The notes: generated by a model from the letters alone, not told the origin. DNA of 64,000 bases from Aristolochia californica (GCA_029961685.1 JARWKL010000007.1:20531013-20595012), one strand, 5' to 3'; positions 11,894-26,003 are shown, counted from the stretch's first letter. Numbers and translations: made by a program.

Positions 11894-14800
11894 AAAACAT
11901 GTGTAGAAAAAATCTCCTTCATGTAAAATTCCAAGATATTAGTTTTGGACTAGTGGAATTTCCCAAACTTGGAGAACAAAACTTTTGTGATCATTTGTGG
12001 TGTGTGAATAAATTTTCTTCATTTACTTTTTTTATTGTTTTAAACTTTTTCCGTACGTCAACTATGAAATTTTCAGTTTGCTGTGATCTATTTGCCTTTT
12101 TTGTTTACGGGATGAAGGGAGAGCGAAAAACTCGAAGTTTTAAGAAAAATGTGTTCATCTAAAACGGAAACGCACAATGCACATATGTAGAGAGAGATAA
12201 TTCCAAAGAGTGTCTGTAATTTTAAGGGATTGTAAGCACCTTTTCGTTTTTATGTCTCAGGTTTTGCAATCGTCAGGAAAAATGGGTTGCGGAAGATTTT
12301 TAACAGAGTGTTGAATTGCAATCCATAAGTCATTTCATACAAAAATATAGCCTGTTATGCATGATAAATCACATTACAATCATCTATGATTAATTATGTC
12401 AGCTTTTTGCAAATGGGCAAAATAATGACATGTTTGACTTGGGTAAATATCCCACCGCAAGTTCACTTGAGAATTTAATGAGCGTTTGTTATTCATCCAT
12501 AGCTCATTTGCATCTTTAACATGTTTCAAATATGCATATACATTTTTAAAACATGTGTGGATGAAATCTCTCTCTTGCAAAATTCCAAGCTATTAGGGTT
12601 AAACTAGTGGAATTTCCCAAACTTGGAAAAAAAACTTTTGTGTTCATTTGTGGTGTGTGAATAAATTTTCGTCATTTACTTTTTTTATTGTTTTAAACTT
12701 TTTTCGTACATCAACTATGAAATTTTCAGTTTGCTGTGATCTATTTGTCTTTTTTGTTTACGGGATGAAGGGAAAGCGAAAAACTCGAAGTTTTGATTTA
12801 AGAAAAATGTGTACATCTGAAACGGAAACTCACAATGCACATATGTAGAGAGAGATAACTCCAAAGAGTGTCGGTAATTTTTAGGGATTGTAAGCACCTT
12901 TTCGTTTTTATATCTCATGTTTTGCAATCGTCGGGAAAAATGGGTTGCGGAGGATTTTTAACTGAGTGTTGAATTGCAATCCTTAAGTCATTTCATAAAA
13001 AAATATAGCCCGTTATGAATGATAAATCACATTAGAATCATATATGATTAATTATGTCTGCTTTTTGCAAATGGGCAAAATAATGACTTGTTTGACTCGG
13101 GTAAATATCCCACCCCAAGTTCACTTGAGAATTTAATGAGCGTTTGTTATTCTCTTTAAAAGCTTTGCATCCATAGCTCATTTGCATCTTTAACATGTTT
13201 CAAACATGCATATTTATTTTAAAATCATGTGTGGATGAAATCTCTCTCTTGCAAAATTCGAAGCTATTAGGGTCAAACTAGTGGAATTTCCCAAAATTGG
13301 ATAACAAAACTTTTGTGTTCATTTTTGGTGTGTAAATAAATTTTATTCATTTATTTTTTTATTTTTTTAAACTTTTTCCGTACATCAACTACGAAATTTT
13401 CAGTTTGCTGTGATCTATTTGCCTTTTTTGTTTACGGGATGAAGGGAGAGCGAAAAACTCGAAGTTTTGATTTAACAAAAATGTGTACATCTAAAACGGA
13501 AACGCACAATGCACATATGTAGAGAGAGATAATTCCAAAGAGTGTCTGTAATTTTTAGGGATTGTAAGCACCTTTTCATTTTTATGTCTAAGGTTTTGCA
13601 ATCGTCGGGAAAAATGGGTTGCGGAGGATTTTTAACTGAGTGTTGAATTGCAATCCGTAAGTCATTTCATACAAAAATATAGCCCGTTACGCATGATAAA
13701 TTACATTACAATCATCTATGATTAATTATGTCAGCTTTTTGCAAATGGGCAAAATAATGGCATGTTTGACTCGGGTAAATATCCCACCACAAGTTCACTT
13801 GAGAATTTAATGAGCGTTTGTTATTCTCTTTAAAAGCTTTGCATCCAAAGCTCATTTGCATTTTTAACATGTTTCAAATATGCATATCCATTTTTAAAAC
13901 ATGTGCGGATGAAATCTCTCTCTTGCAAAATTCCAAGCTATTAGGGTTAAACTAGTGGAATTTCCCAAACTTGGATAACAAAACTTTTGTGTTCATTTGT
14001 GGTGTGTGTATAAATTTTCTTCATTTACTTTTTTTATCGTTTTAAACTTTTTCCGTACATCAACTATGAAATTTTCAATTTGTTGTGATCTATTTGCCTT
14101 TTTTGTTTAGGGGATGAAGGGAGAGCAAAAAATTCGAATCTTTCATTTAAGAAAAATGTGTACATCTGAAACGGAAACGCACAATGCACATATGTAGAGA
14201 GAGATAATTCCAAAGAGTGACTGTAATTTTTAGGGATTGTAAGCACCTTTTCGTTTTTAAATCTCAGGTTTTGCAATCGTCGGGAAAAACGGGTTGCGGA
14301 GGATTTTTAACTGAGTGTTGAATTGCAATCCATAAGTCATTTCATACCAAAATATAGCCCGTTCTGCATGATAAATCACATTACAATCATCTATGATTAA
14401 TTATGTCAGCTTTTTGCAAATGGGCAAAAGAATGACATGTTTGACTCGGGTAAATATCCCACCGCAAGTTCACTTGAGAATTTAATGACCGTTTGTTATT
14501 CTCTTTAAAAGCTTTGCATCCATAGGTCATTTGCATATTTAACATGTTTCAAACATGTATATCGATTCCAAAAACATGTGTGGATGAAATCTCTCTCTTG
14601 CAAAATTCCAAGCTATTAGGGTTAAACTAGTGGAATTTCCCAAAATTGGATAACAAAATTTTTGTGTTAATTTGTGTTGGGCGAATAAATTTTCTTTATT
14701 TATAATTTTTATTGTTTTAAATTTTTTCCATACATCAACTATAAAATTTTCATTTTGTTGTAAGCTTTTTGCCTTGTTTGTTTTCAGGATGAAGGGAGAG

Positions 14801-15918
14801 CGAAAAGTCAAAGTTTTGATTTAAGAAAAAAGTGTACATCTAAAATGGAAAAGCACAATGCACAATTGTAGGGAGAGTTAATTCCAAAGAGTGTCTGTAA
14901 TTTTTAGGGATTGTAAGCTCTTTTTAGTTTTTGTATCTCAGGTTTTGCAATCGTCGGGAAAAATTGGTGGCAGAGGATTTTTAACTGAGTGTTGAATTGC
15001 ATTCCATAAGTCATTTCATTCAAAAATATAGCCCATTACGCATGACAAATCACTTTAATATCATCTATGATTGTTAGATCACATTTTTGAAAATGGGCAA
15101 AATAATGACTTGTTAGACTCGGGTAAATATCCCACCGCATGTTCTCTTGAGAATTTAATGAGCGTTTGTTATTCTTGTTAAAAGTGTTGGATCCATAAGT
15201 CATTTGAATCTTTAACATGTTTCAAGCATGCATATCCATTTTTAAAACATGTGTAGAAAAAATCTCCTTCATGTAAAATTTCAAGCTTAATCGGGTTGGA
15301 CTAATGGAATTTCCCAAACTTGGATAACAAAACTTTTGTGTTCATTTGTGGTTTGTGAATAGATATTTTTTATTTTTATTAGTTATTATTTTAAATATTT
15401 TCCACACATCAACTATAAAATTTTTATTTTGTTGTGATCTTTTTTGCCTTTTTTGTTTACGGGATGAAGGGGGAGCGAAAACTCAAAGTTCTGATTTAAG
15501 AAAAAAGTGTAGATCTAAAATGGAAATGCACAATGCACAAATGTAGAGAGAGATATTTCCAAAGAGTGTCTGTATGTTTTAGGGATCGTATGCACTCTTT
15601 CGTTTTTATATCTAAGGTTTTGCAATCGTCGGGAAACGGGGGAGGCGGGCGATTTTTAACTGAGTGTTGAATTGCAATCCATAAGTCATTTCATACCAAA
15701 ATATAGCCCGTTACGCATGACAAATCACTTTACAATGTTCTATGATTGTTAGTTCAACTTTTCGAATATGGGCAAAATAATGGCTTGTTCGACTCGGGCA
15801 AATATCCCCCCGCACGTTCACTTGAGAATTTAATGAGCGTCTGTTATTCTCTTTAAAAGCTTTGGAGCCATAGGTCATTTGAATCTTTAACATGTTTCTG
15901 GCATGCATACCCATTTTT
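11894..15918. repeat. 4025-bp hexamer block, unit 2
   Basis: Collinear with unit 1 at a constant offset of exactly 4025 bp, including the private 5-bp and 16-bp deletions. Monomer starts 11894, 12548, about 13221, 13896, 14571, 15244; anchors 12270, 12928, 13602, 14277, 14951, 15626. The only difference I noticed in the repeated stretch is 'gagaagttaatg' near 7794 in the first repeat against 'gagaatttaatg' near 11819. The comparison was by eye, so a few other differences may have escaped me. Confidence 0.95.
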
Positions 15919-18900
15919 AAAACATGTGTAGAAAAAATCTCCTTCATGTAAAATTCCAAGATATTAGTTTTGGACTAGTGGAATTTCCCAAACTTGGAGA
16001 ACAAAACTTTTGTGATCATTTGTGGTGTGTGAATAAATTTTCTTCATTTACTTTTTTTATTGTTTTAAACTTTTTCCGTACGTCAACTATGAAATTTTCA
16101 GTTTGCTGTGATCTATTTGCCTTTTTTGTTTACGGGATGAAGGGAGAGCGAAAAACTCGAAGTTTTAAGAAAAATGTGTTCATCTAAAACGGAAACGCAC
16201 AATGCACATATGTAGAGAGAGATAATTCCAAAGAGTGTCTGTAATTTTAAGGGATTGTAAGCACCTTTTCGTTTTTATGTCTCAGGTTTTGCAATCGTCA
16301 GGAAAAATGGGTTGCGGAAGATTTTTAACAGAGTGTTGAATTGCAATCCATAAGTCATTTCATACAAAAATATAGCCTGTTATGCATGATAAATCACATT
16401 ACAATCATCTATGATTAATTATGTCAGCTTTTTGCAAATGGGCAAAATAATGACATGTTTGACTTGGGTAAATATCCCACCGCAAGTTCACTTGAGAATT
16501 TAATGAGCGTTTGTTATTCATCCATAGCTCATTTGCATCTTTAACATGTTTCAAATATGCATATACATTTTTAAAACATGTGTGGATGAAATCTCTCTCT
16601 TGCAAAATTCCAAGCTATTAGGGTTAAACTAGTGGAATTTCCCAAACTTGGAAAAAAAACTTTTGTGTTCATTTGTGGTGTGTGAATAAATTTTCGTCAT
16701 TTACTTTTTTTATTGTTTTAAACTTTTTTCGTACATCAACTATGAAATTTTCAGTTTGCTGTGATCTATTTGTCTTTTTTGTTTACGGGATGAAGGGAAA
16801 GCGAAAAACTCGAAGTTTTGATTTAAGAAAAATGTGTACATCTGAAACGGAAACTCACAATGCACATATGTAGAGAGAGATAACTCCAAAGAGTGTCGGT
16901 AATTTTTAGGGATTGTAAGCACCTTTTCGTTTTTATATCTCATGTTTTGCAATCGTCGGGAAAAATGGGTTGCGGAGGATTTTTAACTGAGTGTTGAATT
17001 GCAATCCTTAAGTCATTTCATAAAAAAATATAGCCCGTTATGAATGATAAATCACATTAGAATCATATATGATTAATTATGTCTGCTTTTTGCAAATGGG
17101 CAAAATAATGACTTGTTTGACTCGGGTAAATATCCCACCCCAAGTTCACTTGAGAATTTAATGAGCGTTTGTTATTCTCTTTAAAAGCTTTGCATCCATA
17201 GCTCATTTGCATCTTTAACATGTTTCAAACATGCATATTTATTTTAAAATCATGTGTGGATGAAATCTCTCTCTTGCAAAATTCGAAGCTATTAGGGTCA
17301 AACTAGTGGAATTTCCCAAAATTGGATAACAAAACTTTTGTGTTCATTTTTGGTGTGTAAATAAATTTTATTCATTTATTTTTTTATTTTTTTAAACTTT
17401 TTCCGTACATCAACTACGAAATTTTCAGTTTGCTGTGATCTATTTGCCTTTTTTGTTTACGGGATGAAGGGAGAGCGAAAAACTCGAAGTTTTGATTTAA
17501 CAAAAATGTGTACATCTAAAACGGAAACGCACAATGCACATATGTAGAGAGAGATAATTCCAAAGAGTGTCTGTAATTTTTAGGGATTGTAAGCACCTTT
17601 TCATTTTTATGTCTAAGGTTTTGCAATCGTCGGGAAAAATGGGTTGCGGAGGATTTTTAACTGAGTGTTGAATTGCAATCCGTAAGTCATTTCATACAAA
17701 AATATAGCCCGTTACGCATGATAAATTACATTACAATCATCTATGATTAATTATGTCAGCTTTTTGCAAATGGGCAAAATAATGGCATGTTTGACTCGGG
17801 TAAATATCCCACCACAAGTTCACTTGAGAATTTAATGAGCGTTTGTTATTCTCTTTAAAAGCTTTGCATCCAAAGCTCATTTGCATTTTTAACATGTTTC
17901 AAATATGCATATCCATTTTTAAAACATGTGCGGATGAAATCTCTCTCTTGCAAAATTCCAAGCTATTAGGGTTAAACTAGTGGAATTTCCCAAACTTGGA
18001 TAACAAAACTTTTGTGTTCATTTGTGGTGTGTGTATAAATTTTCTTCATTTACTTTTTTTATCGTTTTAAACTTTTTCCGTACATCAACTATGAAATTTT
18101 CAATTTGTTGTGATCTATTTGCCTTTTTTGTTTAGGGGATGAAGGGAGAGCAAAAAATTCGAATCTTTCATTTAAGAAAAATGTGTACATCTGAAACGGA
18201 AACGCACAATGCACATATGTAGAGAGAGATAATTCCAAAGAGTGACTGTAATTTTTAGGGATTGTAAGCACCTTTTCGTTTTTAAATCTCAGGTTTTGCA
18301 ATCGTCGGGAAAAACGGGTTGCGGAGGATTTTTAACTGAGTGTTGAATTGCAATCCATAAGTCATTTCATACCAAAATATAGCCCGTTCTGCATGATAAA
18401 TCACATTACAATCATCTATGATTAATTATGTCAGCTTTTTGCAAATGGGCAAAAGAATGACATGTTTGACTCGGGTAAATATCCCACCGCAAGTTCACTT
18501 GAGAATTTAATGACCGTTTGTTATTCTCTTTAAAAGCTTTGCATCCATAGGTCATTTGCATATTTAACATGTTTCAAACATGTATATCGATTCCAAAAAC
18601 ATGTGTGGATGAAATCTCTCTCTTGCAAAATTCCAAGCTATTAGGGTTAAACTAGTGGAATTTCCCAAAATTGGATAACAAAATTTTTGTGTTAATTTGT
18701 GTTGGGCGAATAAATTTTCTTTATTTATAATTTTTATTGTTTTAAATTTTTTCCATACATCAACTATAAAATTTTCATTTTGTTGTAAGCTTTTTGCCTT
18801 GTTTGTTTTCAGGATGAAGGGAGAGCGAAAAGTCAAAGTTTTGATTTAAGAAAAAAGTGTACATCTAAAATGGAAAAGCACAATGCACAATTGTAGGGAG

Positions 18901-19943
18901 AGTTAATTCCAAAGAGTGTCTGTAATTTTTAGGGATTGTAAGCTCTTTTTAGTTTTTGTATCTCAGGTTTTGCAATCGTCGGGAAAAATTGGTGGCAGAG
19001 GATTTTTAACTGAGTGTTGAATTGCATTCCATAAGTCATTTCATTCAAAAATATAGCCCATTACGCATGACAAATCACTTTAATATCATCTATGATTGTT
19101 AGATCACATTTTTGAAAATGGGCAAAATAATGACTTGTTAGACTCGGGTAAATATCCCACCGCATGTTCTCTTGAGAATTTAATGAGCGTTTGTTATTCT
19201 TGTTAAAAGTGTTGGATCCATAAGTCATTTGAATCTTTAACATGTTTCAAGCATGCATATCCATTTTTAAAACATGTGTAGAAAAAATCTCCTTCATGTA
19301 AAATTTCAAGCTTAATCGGGTTGGACTAATGGAATTTCCCAAACTTGGATAACAAAACTTTTGTGTTCATTTGTGGTTTGTGAATAGATATTTTTTATTT
19401 TTATTAGTTATTATTTTAAATATTTTCCACACATCAACTATAAAATTTTTATTTTGTTGTGATCTTTTTTGCCTTTTTTGTTTACGGGATGAAGGGGGAG
19501 CGAAAACTCAAAGTTCTGATTTAAGAAAAAAGTGTAGATCTAAAATGGAAATGCACAATGCACAAATGTAGAGAGAGATATTTCCAAAGAGTGTCTGTAT
19601 GTTTTAGGGATCGTATGCACTCTTTCGTTTTTATATCTAAGGTTTTGCAATCGTCGGGAAACGGGGGAGGCGGGTGATTTTTAACTGAGTGTTGAATTGC
19701 AATCCATAAGTCATTTCATACCAAAATATAGCCCGTTATGTATGACAAATCACTTTACAATGTCCTGTGATTGTTAGCTCAACTTTTTGAATATGGGCAA
19801 AATAATGGCTTGTTTGACTCGGGCAAATATCCCATTGCACGTTCACTTGAGAATTTAATGAGCTTTTGTTATTCTCTTTAAAACCTTTGGCTCCATAGGT
19901 CATTTGAACCTTTAACATGTTTTTGGCATGCATACCCATTTTT
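15919..19943. repeat. 4025-bp hexamer block, unit 3
   Basis: Again offset by exactly 4025 bp from unit 2. Monomer starts 15919, 16573, about 17246, 17921, 18596, 19269; anchors 16295, 16953, 17627, 18302, 18976, 19651. I saw no difference from unit 2 up to the last f. After the anchor at 19651 the sequence changes ('cgggtgattttt', then 'tgtcctgtgattgttagctc' in place of 'tgttctatgattgttagttc') and leads to a2. The true repeat joint therefore lies within the f monomers, about 20-110 bp after the anchor, and not at the phase boundary used here. Confidence 0.95.
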
Positions 19944-21292
19944 AAAACATGTGTAGAAAAAATCTCCATCATGTAAAATTCCAGGATATTAATTTAGGAC
20001 TAGTGGAATTTCCCAAAATTGGATAACAAAACTTTTGTGTTCATTTGTGGTGAGTGAATAAATTTTCTTCATTTACTTTTTTTATTGTTTTAAACTTTTT
20101 CCGTACATCAACTATGAAATTTTTAGTTTGCTGTGATCTATTTGCCTTTTTTGTTTACGGGATGAAGGGAGAGCGAAAAAATCGAAGTTTTGATTTAATA
20201 AAAATGTGTACATCTGAAACGGAAATGCACAATGAACATATGTAGAGAGAGATAATTCCAAAGAGTGTCTGTAATTTTTAGGGATTGTAAGCACCTTTTC
20301 GATTTTATGTCTCAGGTTTTGCAATCGTCGGGAAAAATGGGTTGCGGAGGATTTTTAACTGAGTGTTGAATTGCAATTAATAAGTCATTTCATACAAAAA
20401 TATAGCCCGTTACGCTTGATAAATCACATTACAATCATCTATGATTAATTATGTCTGCTTTTTGCAAATGGGCAAAATAATGGCATGTTTGACTCAGGTA
20501 AATATCCCACCACAAGTTCACTTGAGAATTTAATGAGCGTTTGTTATTCTCTTTAAAAGCTTTGCATCCATAGCACATTTGCATTTTTAACATGTTTCAA
20601 ATATGCATATCCATTTTTAAAACATGTGCGGATGAAATCTCTCTCTTGCAAAATTCCAAGCTATTAGGGTTAAACTAGTGGAATTTCCCAAACTTGGATA
20701 ACAAAACTTTTGTGTTCATTTGTGGTGTGTGAATAAATTTTCTTCATTTACTTTTTTTATTGTTTTAAACTTTTTCCGTACATCAACTATGAAATTTTCA
20801 GTTTGCTGTAAGCTTTTTGCCTTGTTTGTTTTCGGGATGAACGAAGAGCGAAAAGTGAAAGTTTTGATTTAAGAAAAATGTGTACATATAAAATGGAAAC
20901 GCACAATGCACAATTTTAGGGAGAGTTAATTCCAATGAGTGTCTGTAATTTTTAGGGATTGTAAGTTCTTTTTAGTTTTTATATCTCAGGTTTTGCAATC
21001 GTCGGGAAAAATTGGTGGCAGAGGATTTTTAACTGAGTGTTGAATTGCAATCCATAAGTCATTTCATACAAAAATATAGCCCGTTACGCATGATAAATCA
21101 CATTACAATCATTTATGATTAATTATGTCAGCTTTTTGCAAATGGGCAAAATAATGGCATGTTTGACTCGGGTAAATATTCCAACGCAAGTGCACTTGAG
21201 AATTTAATGAGCGTTTGTTATTCTCTTTAAAAGCTTTGCATCCATAGCTCATTTGCATCTTTAACATGTTTCAAATATGCATATCCATTTTT
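19944..21292. repeat. Monomers a2, b2 (copy I)
   Basis: Monomer starts 19944 (a2), 20619 (b2); anchors 20325 and 20999. Monomer a2 has 'gtgagtgaataaattttc', 'gatttaataaaaatg' and 'gcaattaataag'. Monomer b2 has 'gggatgaacgaagag', 'tacatataaaatgg' and 'attccaatgagtg'. The same pair recurs at 32302 and 48014; b2 without a2 recurs at 59030. Confidence 0.92.
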
Positions 21293-21965
21293 AAAACATG
21301 TGTGGATGAAATCTCTTTCTTGCAAAATTCCTAGCTATTAGGGTTAAACTAGTGGAATTTCCCAAACTTGGATAACAAAACTTTTGTGTTCATTTGTGGT
21401 GTGTGAATAAATTTTCTTCTTTTAAATTTTTTATCGTTTTAAACTTTTCCGTACATCAACTATGAAATTTTCAGTTTGCTGTGATCTATTTGCCTTTTTT
21501 GTTTAGGGGATGAAGGGAGAGCGAAAAATTCGAATCTTTCATTTAAGAAAAATGTGTACATCTGAAACGGAAACGCACAATGCACATATGTAGAGAGAGA
21601 TAATTCCAAAGAGTGTCTGTAATTTTTAGGGATTGTAAGCACCTTTTCAATTTTGTGTCTGAGGTTTTGCAATCGTCGGGAAAAATTGGTGGCAGAGGAT
21701 TTTTAACTGAGTGTTGAATTGCAATCCATAAGTCATTTCATACAAAAATATAGCCCGTTACGCATGACAAATCACTTTACAATCATCTATGATTGTTAGA
21801 TCACATTTTTGAAAATGGGCAAAATAATGACTTGTTGGACTGGGGTAAATATCCCACCGCATGTTCTCTTGAGAATTTAATGAGCGTTTGTTATTCTCGT
21901 TAAAAGTTTTGGATCCATAAGTCATTTGAATCTTTAACATGTTTCAAGCATGCATATCCATTTTT
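21293..21965. repeat. Chimeric monomer c2/e (copy I)
   Basis: The proximal part is c2 ('gcaaaattcctagc', 'attcgaatctttc', 'ttttgtgtctgagg'). The distal part is e ('attggtggcagagg', then 'gacttgttggactggggtaaa'). In copies II, III and IV the same stretch holds two complete monomers, c2 then e (33651-34998, 49363-50710, 59704-61051). The switch lies between about 21659 and 21685, at the anchor. This is the product expected from unequal exchange between adjacent monomers, with loss of one monomer. Confidence 0.87.
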
Positions 21966-24900
21966 AAAACATGTGTAGAAAAAATCTCCTTCATGTAAAA
22001 TTCCAAGCTTAATCAGGTTGGACTAATGGAATTTCCCAAACTTGGATAAAAAAACTTTTGTGTTCATTTGTGGTGTGTGAATAGATATTTTTTATTTACA
22101 TTAGTTATTATTTTAAATATTTTCCATACATCAACGATAAAATTTTTATTTTGTTGTGATCTTTTTTGCCTTTTTTGTTTACGGGATGAAGGGGGAACGA
22201 AAACTCAAAGTTCTGATTTAAGAAAAAAGTGTACATCTAAAATGGAAATGCACAATGCAAAAATGTAGAGAGAAATATTTCCAATGAGTGTCTGTATGTT
22301 TTAGGGATCGTATGCACTCTTTCGTTTTTATATCTAAGGTTTTGCAATCGTCGGGAAACGGGGGAGGCGGGCGATTTTTAACTGAGTGTTGAATTGCAAT
22401 CCATAAGTTATTTCATACCAAAATATAGCCCGTTACGCATGACAAATCACTTTACAATGTCCTGTGATTGTTAGCTCAACTTTTTGAATATGGGCAAAAT
22501 AATGGCTTGTTTGACTCGGGCAAATATCCCACCCCACGTTCACTTGAGAATTTAATGAGCGTTTGTTATTCTCTTTAAAAGCTTTGTCTACATAGGTCAT
22601 TTGAACCTTTAACATGTTTCTGGCATGCATACCCATTTTTAAAACATGTGTAGAAAAAATCTCCTTCATGTAAAATTCCAAGATATTAGTTTAGGACTAG
22701 TGGAATTTCCCAAAATTGGATAACAAAACTTTTGTGTTCATTTGTGGTGTGTGAATAAATTTTCTTCATTTACTTTTTTTATTGTTTTAAACTTTTTCCG
22801 TACATCAACTGAAATTTTCAGTTTGCTGTGACCTATTCGCCTTTTTTGTTTACGGGATGAAGGGAGAGCGAAAAACTCGAAGTTTTGATTTAAGAAAAAT
22901 GTGTACATCTGAAACGGAAATGCACAATGCACATATGTAGAGTGAGATAATTCCAAAGAGTGTCTGTAATTTTTAGGGATTGTAAGCACCTTTTCGTTTT
23001 TATGTCTCAGGTTTTGCAATCGTTGGGAAAAATGGGTTGCGGAGGATTTTTAACTGAGTGTTGAATTGCAATCCATAAGTCATTTCATACAAAAATATAG
23101 CCCGCATGATAAATCACATTACAATCATCTATGATTAATTATGTCAGCTTTTTGAAAATGGGCAAAATAATGGCATGTTTGACTCGGGTAAATATCCCAC
23201 CACAAGTTCACTTGAGAATTTGTTGAGCGTTTGTTATTCTCTTTAAAAGGTTTGCATCCATAGCTCATTTGCATCTTTAACATGTTTCAAATACGCATAT
23301 CCATTTTTAAAACATGTGTGGATGAAATCTTTCTCTTGCCAAATTCCAAGCTATTAGGGTTAAACTAGTGGAATTTCCCAAACTTGGATAACAAAACTTT
23401 TGTGTTCATTTGTGGTGTGTGAATAAATTTTCTTCATTTACTTTTTTTATCGTTTTAAACTTTTTCCGTACATCAACTATGAAATTTTTGATTTGCTGTG
23501 ATCTATTTGCCTTTTTTGTTTGGGGATGAAGGGAGAGCGAAAAATTCGAATCTTTGATTAAAGAAAAATGTGTACATCTGAAACGGAAACGCACAATGCA
23601 CATATGTAGAGAGAGATAATTCCAAAGAGTGTCTGTAATTTTTAGGGATTGTAAGCACCTTTTCGTTTTTAAATCTCAGGTTTTGCAATCGTCGGGAAAA
23701 ACGGGTTGCGGAGGATTTTTAACAGAGTGTTGAATTGCAATCCATAAGTCATTTCATACAAAAATATAGCCCGTTATGCATGATAAATTACATTACAATC
23801 ATCTATGATTAATTATGTCAGCTTTTTGCAAATGGGCAAAATAATGACATGTTTGACTCGGGTAAATTCCCACCGCAAGTTCACTTGAGAATTTAATGAG
23901 CGTTTGTTATTCTCTTTAAAATCTTTGCATCCATTGGTCATTTGCATCTTTAACATGTTTCAAACATGCATATCCATTTCAAAAACATGTGTGGATGAAA
24001 TCTCTCTCTTGCAAAATTCCAAGCTATTAGGGTTAAACTAGTGGAATTTCCCAAAATTGGATAACAAAACTTTTGTGTTCATTTGTGTTGGGCGAATAAA
24101 TTTTCTTTATTTATATTTGTTATTGTTTTAAATTTTTTCCATACATCAACTATAAAATTTTCATTTTGTTGTAAGGTTTTTGCCTTGTTTGTTTTCCGGA
24201 TGAAGGGAGAGCGAAAAGTCAAAGTTTTGATTTAAGAAAAAAGTGTACATCTAAAATGGAAAAGCGCAATGCACAATTGTAGGGAGAGTTAATTCCAAAG
24301 AGTGTCTGTAATTTTTAGGGATTGTAAGCTCTTTTTAGTTTTTATATCTCAGGTTTTGCAATCGTCGGGAAAAATTGGTGGCAGAGGATTTTTAACTGAG
24401 TGTTGAATTGCAATCCATAAGTCATTTCATACAAAAATATAGCCCGTTACGCATGACAAATCACTTTACAATCATCTATGATTGTTAGATCACATTTTTG
24501 AAAATGGGCAAAATAATGACTTGTTAGACTCGGGTAAATATCCCACCGCATGTTTTCTTGAGAATTTAATGAGCGTTTGTTATTCTCGTTAAAGCTTTGG
24601 ATCCATAAGTCATTTGAATCTTTAACATGTTTCAAGCATGCATATCCATTTTTAAAACATGTGTAGAAAAAATCTCCTTCATGTAAAATTCCAAGCTTAA
24701 TCGGGTTGGACTAATAGAATTTCCCAAACTTGGATAACAAAACTTTTGTGTTCATTTGAGGTGTGTGAATAGATATTTTTTATTTACATTAGTTATTATT
24801 TTAAATATTTTCCGCACATCAACTATAAAATTTTTATTTTGTTGTGATCTTTTTTGCCTTTTTTCTTTACGGGATGAAGGGGGAGCGAAAACTCAAAGTT

Positions 24901-25328
24901 CTGATTTAAGAAAAAAGTGTACATCTAAAATGGAAATGCACAACGCACAAATGTAGAGAGAGATATTTCCAAAGAGTGTCTGTATGTTTTAGGGATCGTA
25001 TGCACTCTTTCGTTTTTAAATCTAAGGTTTTGCAATCGTCGGGAAACGGGGGCGGCGGGCGATTTTTAACTGAGTGTTGAATTGTAATCCATAAGTCATT
25101 TCATACCAAAATATAGCCCGTTACGCATTACAACTAACTTTACAATGTCCTGTGATTGTTAGCTCAACTTTTTGAATATGGGCAAAATAATGGCTTGTTT
25201 GACTCGGGCAAATATCCCACCGCACGTTCACTTGAGAATTTAATAAGTTTTTGTTATTCTCTTTAAAAGCTTAGGCTCCATAGGTCATTTGAACCTTTAA
25301 CATGTTTCTGGCATGCATACCCATTTTT
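21966..25328. repeat. Monomers f, g', c4, e, f (copy I)
   Basis: Monomer starts 21966 (f), 22641 (g'), 23309 (c4), 23982 (e), 24654 (f); anchors 22348, 23020, 23689, 24362, 25036. The first f has 'gggggaacg' and 'gcaaaaatgtag'. Monomer g' has a 3-bp deletion in 'catcaactgaaatttt', 'gtgacctattcgcc' and 'cgttggg'. Monomer c4 has 'tttgccaaattcc', 'tttggggatgaag' and 'aacagagtg'. Near 23100 five bases are missing in 'atagcccgcatgataaat', a deletion not seen in the other copies. The last f ends with 'cgcattacaactaac' and leads to the a monomer. Confidence 0.9.
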
Positions 25329-26003
25329 AAAACATGTGTAGAAAAAATCTCCTTCATGTAAAATTCCAGGATATTAATTTAGGACTAGTGGAATTTCCCA
25401 AAATTGGATAACAAAACTTTTGTGTTCATTTGTGGTGAGTGAATAAAATTTCTTCATTTACTTTTTTTATTATTTTAAACTTTTTCCGTGCATCAACTAT
25501 GAAATTTTCAGTTTGCTGTGATCTATTTGCCTTTTTTGTTTACGGGATGAAGGGAGAGCGAAAAACTCGAAGTTTTGATTTCAGAAAAATGTGTACATCT
25601 GAAACGGAAACACACAGTGCACATATGTAGAGAGAGATAATTCCAAAGAGTGTCTGTAAGTTTTAGGGATTGTAAGCACCTTTTCGTTTTTATGTCTCAG
25701 GTTTTGGAATCGTCGGGAAAAATGGGTTGCGAAGGATTTTTAACTGAGTGTTGAATTGCAATCCATAAGTCATTTCATACAAAAATATAGCCCGTTACGC
25801 ATGATAAATCACATTACAATCATCTATGATTAATTATGTCAGCTTTTTGCAAATGGGCAAAATAATGGCATGTTTGACTCGGGTAAATATCCCACCACAA
25901 GTTCACTTGAGAATTTAATGAGCGTTTGTTATTCTCTTTAAAAGCTTTGCATCCATAGCTCATTTGCATCTTTAACATGTTTCAAATATGCATATCCATT
26001 TTT
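25329..26003. repeat. Monomer a (copy II)
   Basis: Anchor 25710. It has the a signatures 'gtgagtgaataaaatttc', 'gatttcag' and 'taagttttaggg'. It carries private changes 'cacacagtgc' and 'gttttggaatcg'. It starts copy II and follows the f monomer at 24654. Confidence 0.92.

Larger units (their letters stand above)
1..25328. repeat. Higher-order repeat copy I (expanded form)
   Basis: Order of 37 full monomers and two truncated ones: a b c t d b' c' t d' b'' c'' e f, then (g h i c3 e f) three times, then a2 b2 c2/e f g' c4 e f. The copy starts at the window edge, which happens to coincide with the start of monomer a, and ends where the next a begins at 25329. It is longer than the deduced ~18 kb cycle because of two extra 4025-bp blocks, and one monomer shorter because c2 and e are fused near 21.67 kb. 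It is the only copy in the window that retains both t-d-b-c subunits. Confidence 0.88.

Noticed and set aside
7869..19943. Treating the three 4025-bp blocks as certain biological triplication
   Set aside because: Near-identity over 12 kb can also come from assembly error, so it is reported as a finding to verify and not as established.
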